From the NCBI RefSeq assembly GCF_012273895.1, contig NC_052109.1:1488001-1552000 (forward strand): DNA of 64,000 bases. The letters are read 5' to 3'. Under the pieces are notes generated by a model. It was not told the DNA's origin and made no database searches. It saw nothing but the letters and a program-made list of their open reading frames with translations. The translations under genes were made by a program, and so were the position numbers. Origin of the DNA: Zerene cesonia. Taxonomy: Eukaryota > Arthropoda > Insecta > Lepidoptera > Pieridae. Of this stretch, positions 1-11,759 are shown in pieces; positions within the stretch are counted from its first letter, which is position 1, and each line of letters starts with the position of its first letter.

Positions 1-599
1 CATTATAACCAGTTCACACTTTTTAGTACGCTACAGTATCCAGGTAGAAAGTAGCCTCTGAGCCATTACATACTACTCTCTATAATCTACGATCAGTACT
101 TTACGCATAAAACGTGCTTAAATAACATCCACCTTCACATGCCAGTAAGAATTAGCAGCATTCCAATATGTCTGCCTCCATCCAAGCAGATGTTGCGTAC
201 AAAACCACCTCTGTTACCAAACCATACATAACTCATCATCCCCCGAGCGACACCTCCAGTAGATCAGACCCAAAATGCAACACAAGTCCGCGTTCCGCCT
301 CTAAAAGCCGCTCGTAAAACAGAAATATAAAATCCCTATAGAGCACGCAGGACAAAGAGGCTGGCAATTTTTCACGTATGTAGGCGTGCCGTTCATTTTC
401 ACACCGTACAACCATTATACTGCGGACAATAATGTACCATTGTATGGGATTTCAACTTTTTTCGCCGATAGCACTTCGCTGTTAAGTAATTGCTATTTGC
501 CTTGCACCTGCTGTTGGATTATTAAGTAAAACTTTTTGAACTTCGGCGCTTAAATCAACACTGTCGCATAATTGGTCACATACAAACTATTTTTGTTTA
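1..599. other. no gene recognised
   Basis: Less AT-rich than most of the window (for example GAGCGACACCTCCAGTAG) but no open frame, repeat or splice pair could be supported. Confidence 0.5.
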
Positions 600-630
600 T
601 TAAAACTAATACTTATCGTATTAGTTTTAA
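600..630. repeat. 13-bp inverted repeat, 5-nt loop
   Basis: TTAAAACTAATAC at 600-612, loop TTATC, exact reverse complement at 618-630. AT-rich stem. Confidence 0.85.
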
Positions 631-976
631 ATGAAAAACAAAATGATCATAAAGGATTATGTAATTCAGAACCGCAAATATTTTCCTTTACGTAATATTA
701 ATGGATCATTTATTTTCATTGATACCAACCAACTTGGTTCATCAACACAACACTACTTAAAACAACATACAACATACAACGCGAACTGTCAAAATGGTGA
801 AAGGAAATATAGCCTTAATAATTTTTTTTTTTTTAATTTTGACGCAACTTTTTATTTTTATTTTAAGATTCTTTTTCTGACATAACAAACACATAAAAAA
901 GAACAATCGAAGTCAATGGCGCCGTTCATACTTGATGCTGTGACCAAGCTTAATACGGATAGATATTTTTATTTCA

Positions 977-1133
977 CTTGCTGTTAGCCCCGGTTTCACC
1001 CGTGGTGTTTATATCCTATGTCACTCAGTGTAATTGCATCTTTCTAATGATGAAAAAATTTTTGAAATCGGTCCAGCTGTTCACGCGTGATAGCGTGACC
1101 AAGGGAAACAGGGATTCATTTTTATATATGTAG
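977..1133 (-). repeat. short dispersed repeat with ATTTTTATATATGTAGAT tail
   Basis: Begins CTTGCTGTTAGCCCCGG, contains TTGAAATCGGTCCAGCTG, and ends in an ATTTTTATATATGTAGAT tail. The same plan (CTAGCTG-type start, ATCGGTnnAGCNGTT core, TTTTTATATA tail) is seen at 2032-2236, 6473-6608, 6947-7145 and 33957-34110. Strand is nominal; the element class is uncertain (Helitron-like or non-LTR-derived). Confidence 0.5.
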
Positions 1134-2031
1134 ATGATACAGAGCCTCTACAAAAACATGGAACAACAAAGCAATACATCTCCTTCCATTCCACATCAGA
1201 TAAGTTCGAAACAGCCTTAAAAAGCAGAATTATTTATTGTAAACAAGTTGTTTGCAATCGCAAATACCGCCCGGGATAGCCGGATATCCGGACGGCCATC
1301 TTGACCCGGGCATGTCGATACCCGGCTGTGCCCAGCTAATTGTTTATTATAACTAGGGTCTTGGTGTATACTACTTATGTGAAACTGGTTAACAACGCTG
1401 TATATTATGCTAACACTTAGGGAGGAATAATAATGTGACTGCGTGGATTACAATGTGTCTCTTTTTATTGTCCTCTCCATGTTCTAATAAATAAGATATC
1501 CGATATATAATACTTTCTGATCCGAAAATAATAATAATAAATATATGGAAAGACAGCACTTTTATAAATGCTATAGAATTACCATAATATACATTATAAA
1601 ACATAACTAACTTAATTGACATTGCCACCGATTGCGTGCGGAATATAATGTTCTAGCTTCCAACTAATCTCAAAAAATGGTTATTTTAATGAACCTTTCA
1701 TTTGAAAGAAATTACAAAAGATATAAGAGTTGATACGGTTATCCGGGAAAAGTATATACCTCGAATATATACGTACAATCCTTCATAGCGTGTAGTCAGT
1801 TGTGATTTAGTGAAATTATCTAGAACTGAACCAGCTAAATTAGTAGGCATTGGGTGTCGTCGCTAATCCTAACTCAGGTGCGCAATGCGCTTTCACTGTA
1901 TATTAATATATCTCAATGTACTATAATTGATGGTCTATGAGGTTCTGTTATGAACATTAGTACTGTTACGATTCAATATAGACGTTAGATATGCTAACTA
2001 GCTTACATACTTTAAAGAATTTTATATGCAA
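1134..2031. other. no gene recognised
   Basis: AT-rich DNA apart from the GC-rich palindromes at 1262-1335. Short open frames are Ile/Lys/Asn-rich and lack splice context. Confidence 0.6.
1262..1335. repeat. GC-rich nested palindromes
   Basis: GCCCGGG at 1269-1275 pairs with CCCGGGC at 1305-1311, and the interval contains the 12-bp palindrome CCGGATATCCGG (1280-1291). Markedly GC-rich against AT-rich flanks. Function unknown; possibly the end of an unrecognised repeat. Confidence 0.7.
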
Positions 2032-2236
2032 CTAGCAAACTCGACGAACTCCGTTTCGCCACCAGATGGCTTCGTTTTTCCCGCTTTTCTGTTGAAATTT
2101 TTCCAGAATTTTCTTTGCTTTAAACCTCACGACGCCCGAGACCTTTCCAACGAATGCAAAACCGTGGAAATCGGTTCGTGCGTTCTGGAGTTATAGCGTC
2201 AGGAAGGAAAACCCGACTTATTTTTATATAGTAGAT
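2032..2236. repeat. dispersed repeat with conserved CACGACGCCCGAGACC core
   Basis: Starts CTAGCAAACTCGACGAACTC, runs through TTTCGCCACCAGATGGCTTC and GTGGAAATCGGTTCGTGCG, and ends TTTTTATATAGTAGATG. It is well preserved and, from memory, a very common lepidopteran interspersed repeat; its class is not settled here. Confidence 0.6.
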
Positions 2237-2375
2237 GTAGAACCGCCTCCTTGGAACAGCGACTACTCACAAAAAAAGTATGTGGCAGGATACAGAAGAC
2301 TATTTATAATCATCTTGACAATAAAGAAAATCGATCAGTGAAACGGATGTATATTATCTGTCCCACACCCCACAA

Positions 2376-2480
2376 GTGGACAAGGAACTTCACTTTTATG
2401 TCTTTTCTCAGATCTCAAACCATATCTGTACCAAATTTCATCCAAAAATAAAACACAGATAGATAGACAGACAGACATAG
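2376..2480 (-). repeat. decayed repeat ending in (GATA/GACA)n
   Basis: ATATCTGTACCAAATTTCAT then CCAAAAATAAAACACAG and a GATA/GACA run (2456-2476), in the order of an inverted Helitron-like copy. A similar remnant with AGACAGACAGACAAGACAT is at 19715-19785. Confidence 0.45.
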
Positions 2481-3605
2481 CAGGGATACATTAATATACA
2501 GATGTTTGTAAATATATTCCCAAAATTGGTACATATAAATAAGACGTATAAACAAACAAACTCTTCAGCTTTTCATTATTAACTTTATATATACATACGC
2601 GGATAATCTTATTTATATAGACAATCATTTATTTTGGTAAGGCCCGTGATTGTTACCTTATATATGAAATATGGTTACCAAAGAGATGCCATGAAAATAA
2701 TAAAAATACGAATAGATTGTACGAGAAGCTTCATTTCTATAAACTAAATGCATAATATGAATTAAGTTTCACTATGGCCTATTATAATTACATTTAAAGA
2801 GCTCTATGGCGTCAAATCGCTTAGCCTAAAATAGCTTTTAGTTTTCGTAATGTATATTTTCATAATAAAAAGCAGGAAAAATGAAATTTTTTTCATCATC
2901 ACGATTAATTTTTCGTAAGCAAAACTCCCAATGTCTTTGACTTTTGTTATTCCCAGCGAAGAAAATCATTTTCCGAAAAACAGAAATTATCTCACTAAAT
3001 ACAACTCGAATAAAGTTTTGTCGTACAAAATTCATTGGTCCAAGACTTTAATTAACAGCTGGAGACTTACACGGCGGAATGTTGTAAGGCACAATATTTC
3101 GTTGACTTTACGAATCCTTAATTTGGCGTTTCTTTTTATTTTTATAAAAGTGAGCTAGAGCAAGTTATCTGATGAGGCTATGCTACACCGCCCATGCCTT
3201 CGCATAATATATTATATTTCATAAAATAAACAATTTTCAATCAATTTTTTAGTTCAACTGAACTTTATCCGTCATATAACATAAGTTTGATGTTTGCTTA
3301 AAATTACGTATAGCCCAGAGTTTTACATAACAATTATTTGTAAACTGTGACTAAGAAATGTCAACATATACATAGTAGTAATTATATTTACCACTTTGCT
3401 CTTCCGAATACACATTATCATAGCCATTGTTTTTGGCTCTATGTACAATCGTGTATTTTTAAATTTTAAAACATCAAGCACACGCAATTAAACAGCGTTA
3501 TCAGCACTGCAAATCGTCTAAATGTTATCAAAAACAAAAGTTTCTTCCATCGTACTCTGTAGCACGATAATATATTAATAAAAAATCAAATTGCTTGTAA
3601 CTTAC
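2481..3605. other. no gene recognised
   Basis: AT-rich. If the exon-like stretch at 3606-3776 is real, this is its downstream intron. Confidence 0.6.
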
Positions 3606-3776
3606 CTCAATCCTCGCTTCAGCCGAGTCCAACGAAGTCAGCGATAATGAAGCAGCGAAAATTTTTAATATTCCGTAACTGAAACTTCCCCGCTTGTCCC
3701 GTGCCAAATTAAATAAGTTGATTCCCGTTTGACCCCCGTCCCATTGTGCTTGTAACTCTATTGAATTTACTACAAA
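3606..3776 (-). CDS. exon-like open stretch ending in a strong splice donor (unidentified)
   Basis: Fifty-seven codons stay open from just after a TAA at 3777-3779 to GAG|GTAAGT at 3606/3605. The translation is not AT-driven; it includes ELQAQWDGGQTGINLF and ends TSLDSAEARIE, and the local GC is higher than in the flanks. Codon phase at the donor is 0. A convincing 3' splice site is missing: the nearest AG (before AGTTACAAGC) has a poor pyrimidine tract, and there is no in-frame ATG. It could be a coding exon, an exon of a decayed gene, or a dispersed lepidopteran repeat that happens to be open. I do not recognise the protein. Confidence 0.25.
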
Positions 3777-4689
3777 TTATGGATTACTTTTGTTATTGTT
3801 ACGTGATTTATTGAACTGTGTGTTTAAACCTACATATAGTTTACGGTATGGTTTCACTTCTAATATAAAGGGAATGTTTTTAAATAATATTGATATGAAA
3901 ATTATTGATTACTAAAAGCGAGGTTTTAATATTTTTACTGTCTTTAAAGTTGAGCATAAATTTTTACAAGTTTTTTATTGTTTATTGTGTTAGTTACTTA
4001 ACTATGACTTTAGAAAAGCTGAACGGATTGAGCTGTTTTGTTTGTGGGTTTATCTCTACGTATATTATGACGACAATAACTGTTAAAAATAACTAATAAT
4101 GTCTGCCCGGTACATGTCCTACGTAGTGATAATCTACTTAGGGGATTGAGGAAATGTTTACCTCCTTACCGGTCGCTTAGTTCATACATCCGACCTCCTC
4201 GTAAGATCAAATACCATCCGCACCATCTGGATGGCTGACGTTCCATCACCGTACGTACTTCCTCTAATTTTTTGGTGCACTGCAAGTGGTAGATCGTATC
4301 AAAGTTTAACCGTATGTGGAAAAAAATTACGGGGAACATACGGGTGTAATTTCCCCCAAATATTACGACATTGGGGTTTTTAAGAAAAGGCCTTATAAGG
4401 ACATATACACTATGTCCTTTAAATACCAGCAGGACACTTGCAACACGGCCAGTTTTGCTAGTTTTTATGGAAGACTGTTACCGAGAAAATCTCATTAATT
4501 TCAGATGAATTGGCGGACCTCAGGCTCTAATATAATAACATATAATGTTTCTTATTCAGTAACTAAACCATTGAAGCGTGAACTACAGATAGATGCTACG
4601 ACACAACCGTCCTGTCATTGACAGAGTAGAGGCTTCATTATATAAATGGATATTACAGATCTATGAGTTTGTATTTAATATATAACCTG
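3777..4689. other. no gene recognised
   Basis: AT-rich. 4100-4290 (GCCCGGTACATGTCCTACG, CATCTGGATGGCTGACG) is more complex but unidentified; a 60-codon plus frame at 4316-4498 has no context. Confidence 0.5.
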
Positions 4690-4978
4690 AGGAGCGGTGG
4701 TTCAGCGGTTGAGCCAGAATTTAATCAAGAAATTATACAAGACTAGACGGCGAATAAAATAGTTTAAATCGTTTTTCAATTTGTCTAACCAGCTACGTCA
4801 CGATCGCTCAAATAAGTAAATACAACATCATGAGGAAACTGGTATATGGTAAAGTTTGGCGACACACCACACGCCAACCTGTGAGTTGACCAGAATATTA
4901 TTTATGCATCAGTAAAACGAGAAATGGATTGAATGTATAATTGAATGAACATATATGGGCTGATGATGATGATGATTA
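4690..4978 (+). mobile_element. tRNA-derived SINE, very old copy
   Basis: Head GAGGAGCGGTGGTTCAGCGG and tail ACATATATGGGCTGATGATG with further GAT repeats are clear. The body (ATCATGAGGAAACTGG, CACACGCCAACCTGTGAG) is only faintly alignable and the B box is gone. Confidence 0.6.
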
Positions 4979-5010
4979 TGAAAATGAGAAATGAAAGCTT
5001 TCTCTTCACT

Positions 5011-5205
5011 ACATAGTATAAAACGAAGTCGCCTTCTCTGTCCCTATGTCCCTATGTATGCTTAAATCTTTGAAACGAACAGATTTTGATGGAGTTTTTA
5101 GTTTGTATTTAATAGATAGAGCGGTTCAAGAGGAAGTTTTTTCTATGTACAACATCTTTTAAACTTCTTAAAAAATAACGCATGCGAAGCCACGGGGAAA
5201 AGCTA
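5011..5205 (+). mobile_element. Helitron-like element, third family
   Basis: Begins ACATAGTATAAAACGAAGTC, contains CTGTCCCTATGTCCCTATG and AATAGATAGAGCGGTTCAAG, and ends GCGAAGCCACGGGGAAAAGCTAG before T. I recall this arrangement as a widespread lepidopteran repeat; by its 3' end it is Helitron-like. Confidence 0.58.
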
Positions 5206-5631
5206 GTATAATGCGTTGTTTGCTTATTTGCTTCTTGGTTTAATATAACTTCAGACGCTTTAATAATTCACCTACAAACAAACTTCCATAATATTCATCG
5301 CAAGTGTTATTAATTGACTATTAAATATTTCTCAATATTGGAAAACTGAACGTTTATTTAGGGAAAGGTTTACTATTGTAAATTATTCATTCGGGTACAC
5401 GAAGTTTATTATTGGTTTAGGCTAACATAATTACTACATCGTTGTCGAAACTATTTGTGTATTGATTTAATTTTCAATGTCGTTCAAGCTGTGTTCTGAA
5501 CGGGTTAATTTACTCTAATAAAAAGAAGACAATTTGGTTTTAATAATTTTGTATCTGTATCTAGGATAGTATTATGTTACGTGTCTGTGTCTTCTTATAT
5601 GAATACCGCTTCGTGTTGCCCGAAACAATAA

Positions 5632-5853
5632 TCACACTAATATTATAAATGTGAAAGTTTGTTTGGATGTTTGTCCGTCAATCACGTTGAAACAGCTGAA
5701 CGGATTTTGATGAAATTTGGTATACAGACGGGATATAAGCTGACTTGAGTGATAGGATTTTTTTACTTTTATTTTACTTTTCATCCTGATTGAATGATTC
5801 CTTGGGATGAAACAGGATCTTGATATCCGGGCGGAGCCGGGACGAGCGTCTAG
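5632..5853 (+). mobile_element. diverged Helitron-like element
   Basis: Starts TCACACTAATATTATAAATG and ends GACGAGCGTCTAG, flanked by A and T. The middle differs from the 200-bp family and has a T-rich insertion. The 3' hairpin is GGGCGGAGCCGGG-like. A related but distinct family. Confidence 0.65.
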
Positions 5854-6367
5854 TGCTGAATAAATCTATTAAGGCTTTCAGAATTTTTTGTACTATTCTG
5901 TATTGTGTATTTTAATTTTCTATGTATATATATTCTTTTTATATGCAATAACAGCTACGTCGAATGGTGAGTCATATGTCAGTGATGTCATATGGAAATC
6001 TAAGAACAAGTTTACGACAATGCGACAGGTGAGTTGAGACTGAATCAGATACTAGGATATTCATGAAAGGTTTGAACTAAATTACTAATCAATTCGCAAT
6101 TCATTATTTACTTATTATAACAACACAATGGGGATAGCCTAACATGTAATTATATAATGTATGTATTTATGCTGAGTACATTAATCTTATATTTATTTAT
6201 TAACCGACGTTCATAAAAAAGATAAAAAGTTTTCAATTCGTGATATATTAACTATTTATCGCCTATAAAGTCTTAACTTGTAAGCGTTGTACTCATGTTT
6301 TATCTCAAATTAATTTAAAATTACATGAAAAGAATTAAAATGTAATATAGTTATAATAGAGATAAAT

Positions 6368-6440
6368 CGATCGTGAGGCAGGATTTAAACCTACGTCTCT
6401 GGCGAAACTCTTTGTCTTTGGTATGGCGATACCAAACCAC
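6368..6440 (-). repeat. tRNA-like repeat fragment, inverted
   Basis: GATCGTGAGGCAGGATTTAA corresponds to the T-arm side of the repeat at 44934 with a mutated B box. GATACCAAACCAC at the other end could be a decayed head. Confidence 0.42.
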
Positions 6441-6472
6441 ATGAAAATTTGAAGTTTACATTTATATAAAAA

Positions 6473-6608
6473 CTAACTGCAGGCCCCGGCTTCGCCCGGG
6501 TATAGTTTATCGTAATTAAAATAATAAATTTTATTATAATAGGTTAAGTGGTTTAGGAGTCCATTGAGGACAAAAATTGTGACACGAGATTTATATATAT
6601 AAAGATGA
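6473..6608. repeat. short dispersed repeat, TTTATATATATA tail
   Basis: Starts CTAACTGCAGGCCCCGGCTT, includes GGAGTCCATTGAGGAC and GTGACACGAGATTTATATAT. The tail and the GTGACACGAGA motif recur at 34087-34100. Confidence 0.5.
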
Positions 6609-6946
6609 TAAATTACATGAAAAACAGTATAAATATAATAGAAAAATGTATGTCTAGAACCATCCGACGTATGGTTAACTCGCGACTAATCCAAACAGTG
6701 TTCAAACAAAGTGGAAAACTTGTTGAATAATTGAAAGCCATTCCCGAAGGTCTTTCTAAAGTACTAATGAAATTTTCAATGAACAAACTTTGGCAAACTG
6801 AAAAACGTAAACAAAAGCGAGTGGTGTGTACCTGTCTATTGATTTACCTCAAAACTGGAACCAAATGATTTTGATTAGTATAAAGATAGAGAAGAGAGAA
6901 GAAGAGATGAATGATGAATGAGGATGAAGATAAGAATTATTACCCG

Positions 6947-7145
6947 GCCACGCGTTGCTGTGGCTGAGTAATAATTAAAATATTAAGATTATAAATTATT
7001 GGGATAATTAATCGAAATAAAAACTATCCTATATCTTAAGTAGGACCAAATAACACATAAAATGCCAAATTTCGTCAAAATCGGTTGAGTTGGTGAAGAG
7101 TTCATTGAGAACATATGTATATCATGACACTGGATTTTTATATAC
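6947..7145. repeat. short dispersed repeat, TTTTTATATACAAAGAA tail
   Basis: Starts TACCCGGCCACGCGTTGCTG, carries TTTCGTCAAAATCGGTTGAG, and ends TGGATTTTTATATACAAAG. Same plan as the repeats at 977 and 33957. Confidence 0.5.
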
Positions 7146-7551
7146 AAAGAATATATATCTCCCAATAGTCATACGACTCGGCTGCATCTAGTTTAAATCA
7201 GAAATGAATACGAAATCATAGCTGAATGAAATGAAGATATCTGAGGGAAAAATTTAACATATAAATTTAATGTTTTTTAGAAATACTTATTAAATTTTTG
7301 TTATTAGTTTAAACAAATCCTCTGTTTATATTATTTTATATTTATATTTAGAATAGTTCTATTCTATTTGCATGTGAACTTTTGTGACATTTGTCCGGAC
7401 AAAAATACAGATAGAGAAGTATAGAATAAATTCTTTGTATTTTTGTACCTTATAGATGTAAACATAAACACATTTTTATTAATTCAACGCAAATGTCATG
7501 AAACGAGAAACATTATATTTATATTTAAAACACATACATATTATATACTCT

Positions 7552-7691
7552 TTGATTGTATAAAGCCGAAGAGAATGTTTGAACGTGCTAATCTCCGGAA
7601 CTACTGAACCTGAAACTACCGAAACTGAATGCACGTGATCCTGGATATATATTTAATTGGTACCAGCGGCAAAACCGGGGTGGACCGCTAG
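7552..7691 (+). mobile_element. decayed Helitron-like fragment
   Basis: Ends CGGGGTGGACCGCTAG before T. Upstream GTGCTAATCTCCGGAACTAC is typical of this repeat class; the 5' end cannot be placed exactly. Confidence 0.45.
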
Positions 7692-7964
7692 TATTATATC
7701 TATATCTGAACTACATATAAATATAATTGGGCGTTACATATACCAGGACAACATAAATTCAAAGTAGTTCGAAGCATTCCGTATAGCATGGATTAGTTAC
7801 TTCCGTAATATCGTAAGTCGTAATTAATTTTACCTAATTGACATTAATTATGGGATTAATCGTCGATCGTATCACATGTAATTATAGATAACATTAATAT
7901 GTTTTTGAATAATTAATACATCTGATCATTTGTGTTTAAATCGTAAGGGGCTCATGAGGAATAA

Positions 7965-8103
7965 AGGAGTGGACTGGGAAGGATATGAAAGGATGCGGTC
8001 TTCATACACATGCTACTAGTTGATGGCGACCCTCTGTGGGAGTGTGGTGTCTTCCTCCGCGCGAGCTGGTCGAATTCGTGCCGAACCGCGCTCGACTCCC
8101 ACA
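7965..8103 (-). mobile_element. SINE-like fragment
   Basis: Antisense head part: AGTGGACTGGGAAGGAT, then GGGAGTGTGGTGTCTTCC and CGAATTCGTGCCGAACC, ending CTCGACTCCCACATG. The tail half is absent. Confidence 0.65.
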
Positions 8104-9740
8104 TGAACAAATCTGACGTGTATATATATACACACACAAATGACATATTTTTACGTATATTTGCGTACGTCTATGAATCTAATTCATGACATATCAGTCA
8201 TCTGATATTAAGATTTAATTTAAATAACCAGGTAGTCCCCGTTTGAATCGGCACATTGTGACGTCATAGATGATTAATCAAATAACACATGCAAGTTAAG
8301 AAATAATATTTGTATTTAAATTTGATAAAAAAATTCATAAATAAAGTAAACTATTATTAAAATGCGAAACAGATTTCTAACCAAAACTTATTTTTTCAAA
8401 TGACATTTGACACAAAATTGTCACATAAAGGTCATTTGCGTTCCTATTAGTTGACTTGCATAGTATGACACAACACGTCCATGCCTTAATCCCACACAGA
8501 GACGCGTCATTTTTAAACACATTGAATCCTCTTCTGTCTATTTTATATAAGAGGTATTTACTACCGAAAACTGTGATTCATTTATCAACCATTTTAACCA
8601 CCAATTAATTGCGTAAAAATTTGAAAGCAAGTGCACAGTAATAAATACAATAACATATTTTATTAATAACATAAAATTTCGATATTAAACGTTAATTACC
8701 TAGCCTTATATCGAATATATATAACGTAATGAAAACATAAAAATATGGAGACCACTGAAAATATTTTACGGTGTGTTTTATTTTCATTTTTGATACTTTA
8801 TACTGCCTGTTTGCCAATATTATTAATTATGTCAATACATATGGCAATTTTATACTGATTAATCTTTCGACTATTGTTTAATTTAAGTATAAGTATATTT
8901 ATAAAATAAGTTTAATTAACGTTTAATTGAAAAGTATATATAATTACTTGTAAACATGCAGCTTTCTTACCTATACTGGTAATTCTTACTATACTGGTAA
9001 TAGATTGTAAGAAATCAAAAAGGTGATGTGTTGAATATTATTTTGATCGTTACAAGATCGTACTGTGATAACGAATCACAGCTAGTCATTATATTAACAA
9101 AGTGGGGGTAGTTGGGTCGATCATTGAATGAAAAACGTACGTACACCAAGGCACTATCTCTACGAATGCGTCACGTTTTAAAGCAAGGCGATGTTTTATA
9201 CGATTCGACGATCACTTATTAAAAAAAATATAAAACTAGAAATTATATCTAAAAGTACAGATATTATTACTAATTTATATAAAACATAGAACGAGCGATG
9301 AGAAAATAAAAGCAAAATCTAAAAAGTCCGCTTTATTTAACGAACAAACCGATGATAATTATGTTTCCGTCCGGGCTCGGAACTGTATAAAGTTGTGTAT
9401 GAAACCTGGCAAATAAGGGTTCCTTCTCTATTACAAAACTTGCGTTCTCAACTTTGTTTTTTAATTTATGTATTTAATATGATGAAGGTTTTTTAGTATA
9501 AATGAATTATGTTTTACTAGTGATTGTTTGTATGGTAACTTAAAACAGATTATTTAAGAGTAGATGTTTTCTTTATTATATTTTTTCTATCTCTTAGAAG
9601 TAAGAGTATGTTATAAACAATCAAACATATTATATAACGTATGAATTGAAAATTGGTATTTCATTTATCTAACTTCAGATATATTTGTCATTTCATAATT
9701 GATGTAGTTAATTACTTCGGTTCCATTTATAAGTAACAGT
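8104..9740. other. no gene recognised
   Basis: AT-rich, with a tandem copy of CTATACTGGTAAT at 8972-9003 and a TATTTTATATAAGAGG TATA-like sequence near 8539 without further support. Confidence 0.6.
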
Positions 9741-9859
9741 AAATCTATATAAATAAAAATGAATCGCCAAATGTGTTGCTAAGGATAAACTCCAAAACGG
9801 CTCGACCAATTCGGCAGAGAGAGAAGAGAGAAAAAATTACAACCAGAAGCGGACCGCTA
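9741..9859 (+). mobile_element. short dispersed repeat abutting a Helitron-like copy
   Basis: Starts AAATCTATATAAATAAAAAT with GAATCGCCAAATGTGTTGC and AACGGCTCGACCAATTCGGC, ending AGCGGACCGCTA. The 3' end looks like a CTAG end interrupted at CTA by the next element at 9860, suggesting insertion into or beside its terminus. Confidence 0.5.
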
Positions 9860-10059
9860 ACCTACTAATACTATAAATGCGAAAGTTTGTAAGGATGTGT
9901 GTGTGTTTGTAGCTCTTTCACCCAAAAACTACTGAACCAATTGCAATAAAATTTGGTACGTAGACAGCTGGACAACTGGAATAACATACAGACAACTTTT
10001 TATCCCGATATTCCTACGGGATATGGACTTAAGCGGGTGAAAACGCGGGACGCAGCTAG
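9860..10059 (+). mobile_element. Helitron-like non-autonomous element
   Basis: Recognisable along its length (CTACTAATACTATAAATGCG start, GGGACGCAGCTAG end). The first base of the usual TC is changed. It abuts the 3' end of another short element at 9741-9859, giving two repeats head to tail. Confidence 0.78.
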
Positions 10060-10289
10060 TAGATAATAAATATAAAATCTATTTATATAAAGAAATTAAT
10101 GTGAATTCATTCAGCTAACTCTATAAAAATATTACATTGAAATGCCTTCTATTAACTAACTGTAATAAAGCTCATAACTCATTTAAGACTGAGTTTAGAG
10201 GTGTACGTGTCATAGTAAGTTTGGTTCATTACACTATTCAGTTTAATTAAAGCGAGCTTTAGCCGATGGTTGCCCAAAGATGCACTTTA

Positions 10290-10319
10290 AATTTATTTAT
10301 TTATTTATTTATTTATTTA
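10290..10319 (+). repeat. (ATTT)n microsatellite
   Basis: Seven ATTT units after GATGCACTTTAA; possibly the tail of a decayed non-LTR element. Confidence 0.85.
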
Positions 10320-10870
10320 ATTCAGAATCAGTCATCGTACTTGCAGTTAAACCAAATTGTACATTAAATGTAATAACTATTTATAAAAAGATACTTAAAT
10401 TGGCATTGCCCCTATTTCCCACTTTTCCATAATTTGTGAGTCAATCATTGCAACAACCATGTTATGTGCGTTTGCTTATACTAATTACCAGTTCACATGT
10501 CTTTACATACCATGATATCTACCGTTATACTAACAACACGCTACGTTTATGAATAAATAAGAGGCCCAGAGTAAGGTCAAGACGGACCCCTTTAATTACA
10601 TATTAATGGGTGTCTTGAGAATATTTCAAGGTAAGGCTTGTAATCTGCATAGCTCTACTTGGCTAGTAGTAAATAACTGGTGAAATTTGCTATGATCGAA
10701 ACATACGGGACAAAGCTGTATTCAAGATCGGGAACGTGTATATAATAATTCTTTTTTACCATAAACCACATTCTCAGAACAAAGCCAGATTGAAATAGAA
10801 TCACACAAATCTCAAAAAATCGTTTCACTACAAGGTAGAATAACATCTATTAAGCTACTCCAAATTTAAC
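10320..10870. other. no gene recognised
   Basis: AT-rich. A minus-strand 63-codon frame (10655-10846) lacks context and overlaps the upstream part of a Helitron-like remnant. Confidence 0.55.
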
Positions 10871-10897
10871 GCGTGCGAAGCCACGGGTGGATACTAG
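10871..10897 (+). mobile_element. Helitron-like 3' end fragment
   Basis: GCGTGCGAAGCCACGGGTGG then ATACTAG before T, close to the 3' end of the third family at 5011-5205. The upstream part is unrecognisable. Confidence 0.45.
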
Positions 10898-11759
10898 TTA
10901 AAATGAAAAAGCTACGATTTTTAAATGGACGTTTATGGTTACTGGCGTTATTACGAACTGTCCCTTTCAAAAACATTCATACATAAAAACAAACCAGCAA
11001 TCACGTATTCCAAGAAACTGCAGTGTTTTATTTCACACATTCATCCGTATGTTACCACAACACATGCCGGCCCCTGAATATTTGAGTACGAGCGTATCTC
11101 ACGCAAATTGTGTTACGCGGCAAATGCGACACTAGCGTCTGCCTCAATGCCGTGCTTGATGACTTATTTACTAGGCAAAATACACATTTCATATTTAGGG
11201 GCCAACCCTGAATCACAATGCGGTAGGCTGAAGATGTTTGCGTGTGTGCGTTGATATACATGTGCTGGTTGGTAGGGGTGTGCTTCATGAGTTGTTTGTA
11301 ATGGTTTTGTTTTAATTTATGTGATACAAGGTTTTTGCTTTGATTAAAAAATCGCAGTTGTGTTTCGTATGCAAATTTTATATATAGGTCATTTAATCAA
11401 ATTCCACATTCTCTACATTTCATTCACCTTTATTTTCTTACAAAAAGCTATATTAAACTCTTTTAGTCTTCATACAATTTTATTTTGCACATTTGTTTTA
11501 TTGCACAATTTTTTTAATATTTCACAAATTATTATCAAGACAAGCAGCTATTAATGATCTTGCATTAAAAATAATTACAAAATATTGATTTATTGAATCT
11601 TAATAATGCTGCAGATTATAAATGAAGCGTTATCCTGGGCAGGGTTAAAAATAGTCTAAATCAATAAGAAAATATAACTAGATGAATCTTGGTACTTACT
11701 TATTCAATTATACTAATTAATCAGCACAAAAAAATGTGAGGAATAGAATTCTCGCAATT
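10898..11759. other. no gene recognised
   Basis: A somewhat less AT-rich stretch at 10930-11290 is open in more than one frame on both strands, but with no motif, start or splice context. Confidence 0.55.

Noticed and set aside
8533..8550. TATA-box promoter
   Set aside because: Single TATATAAG match in AT-rich DNA with no initiator, exon or frame downstream.
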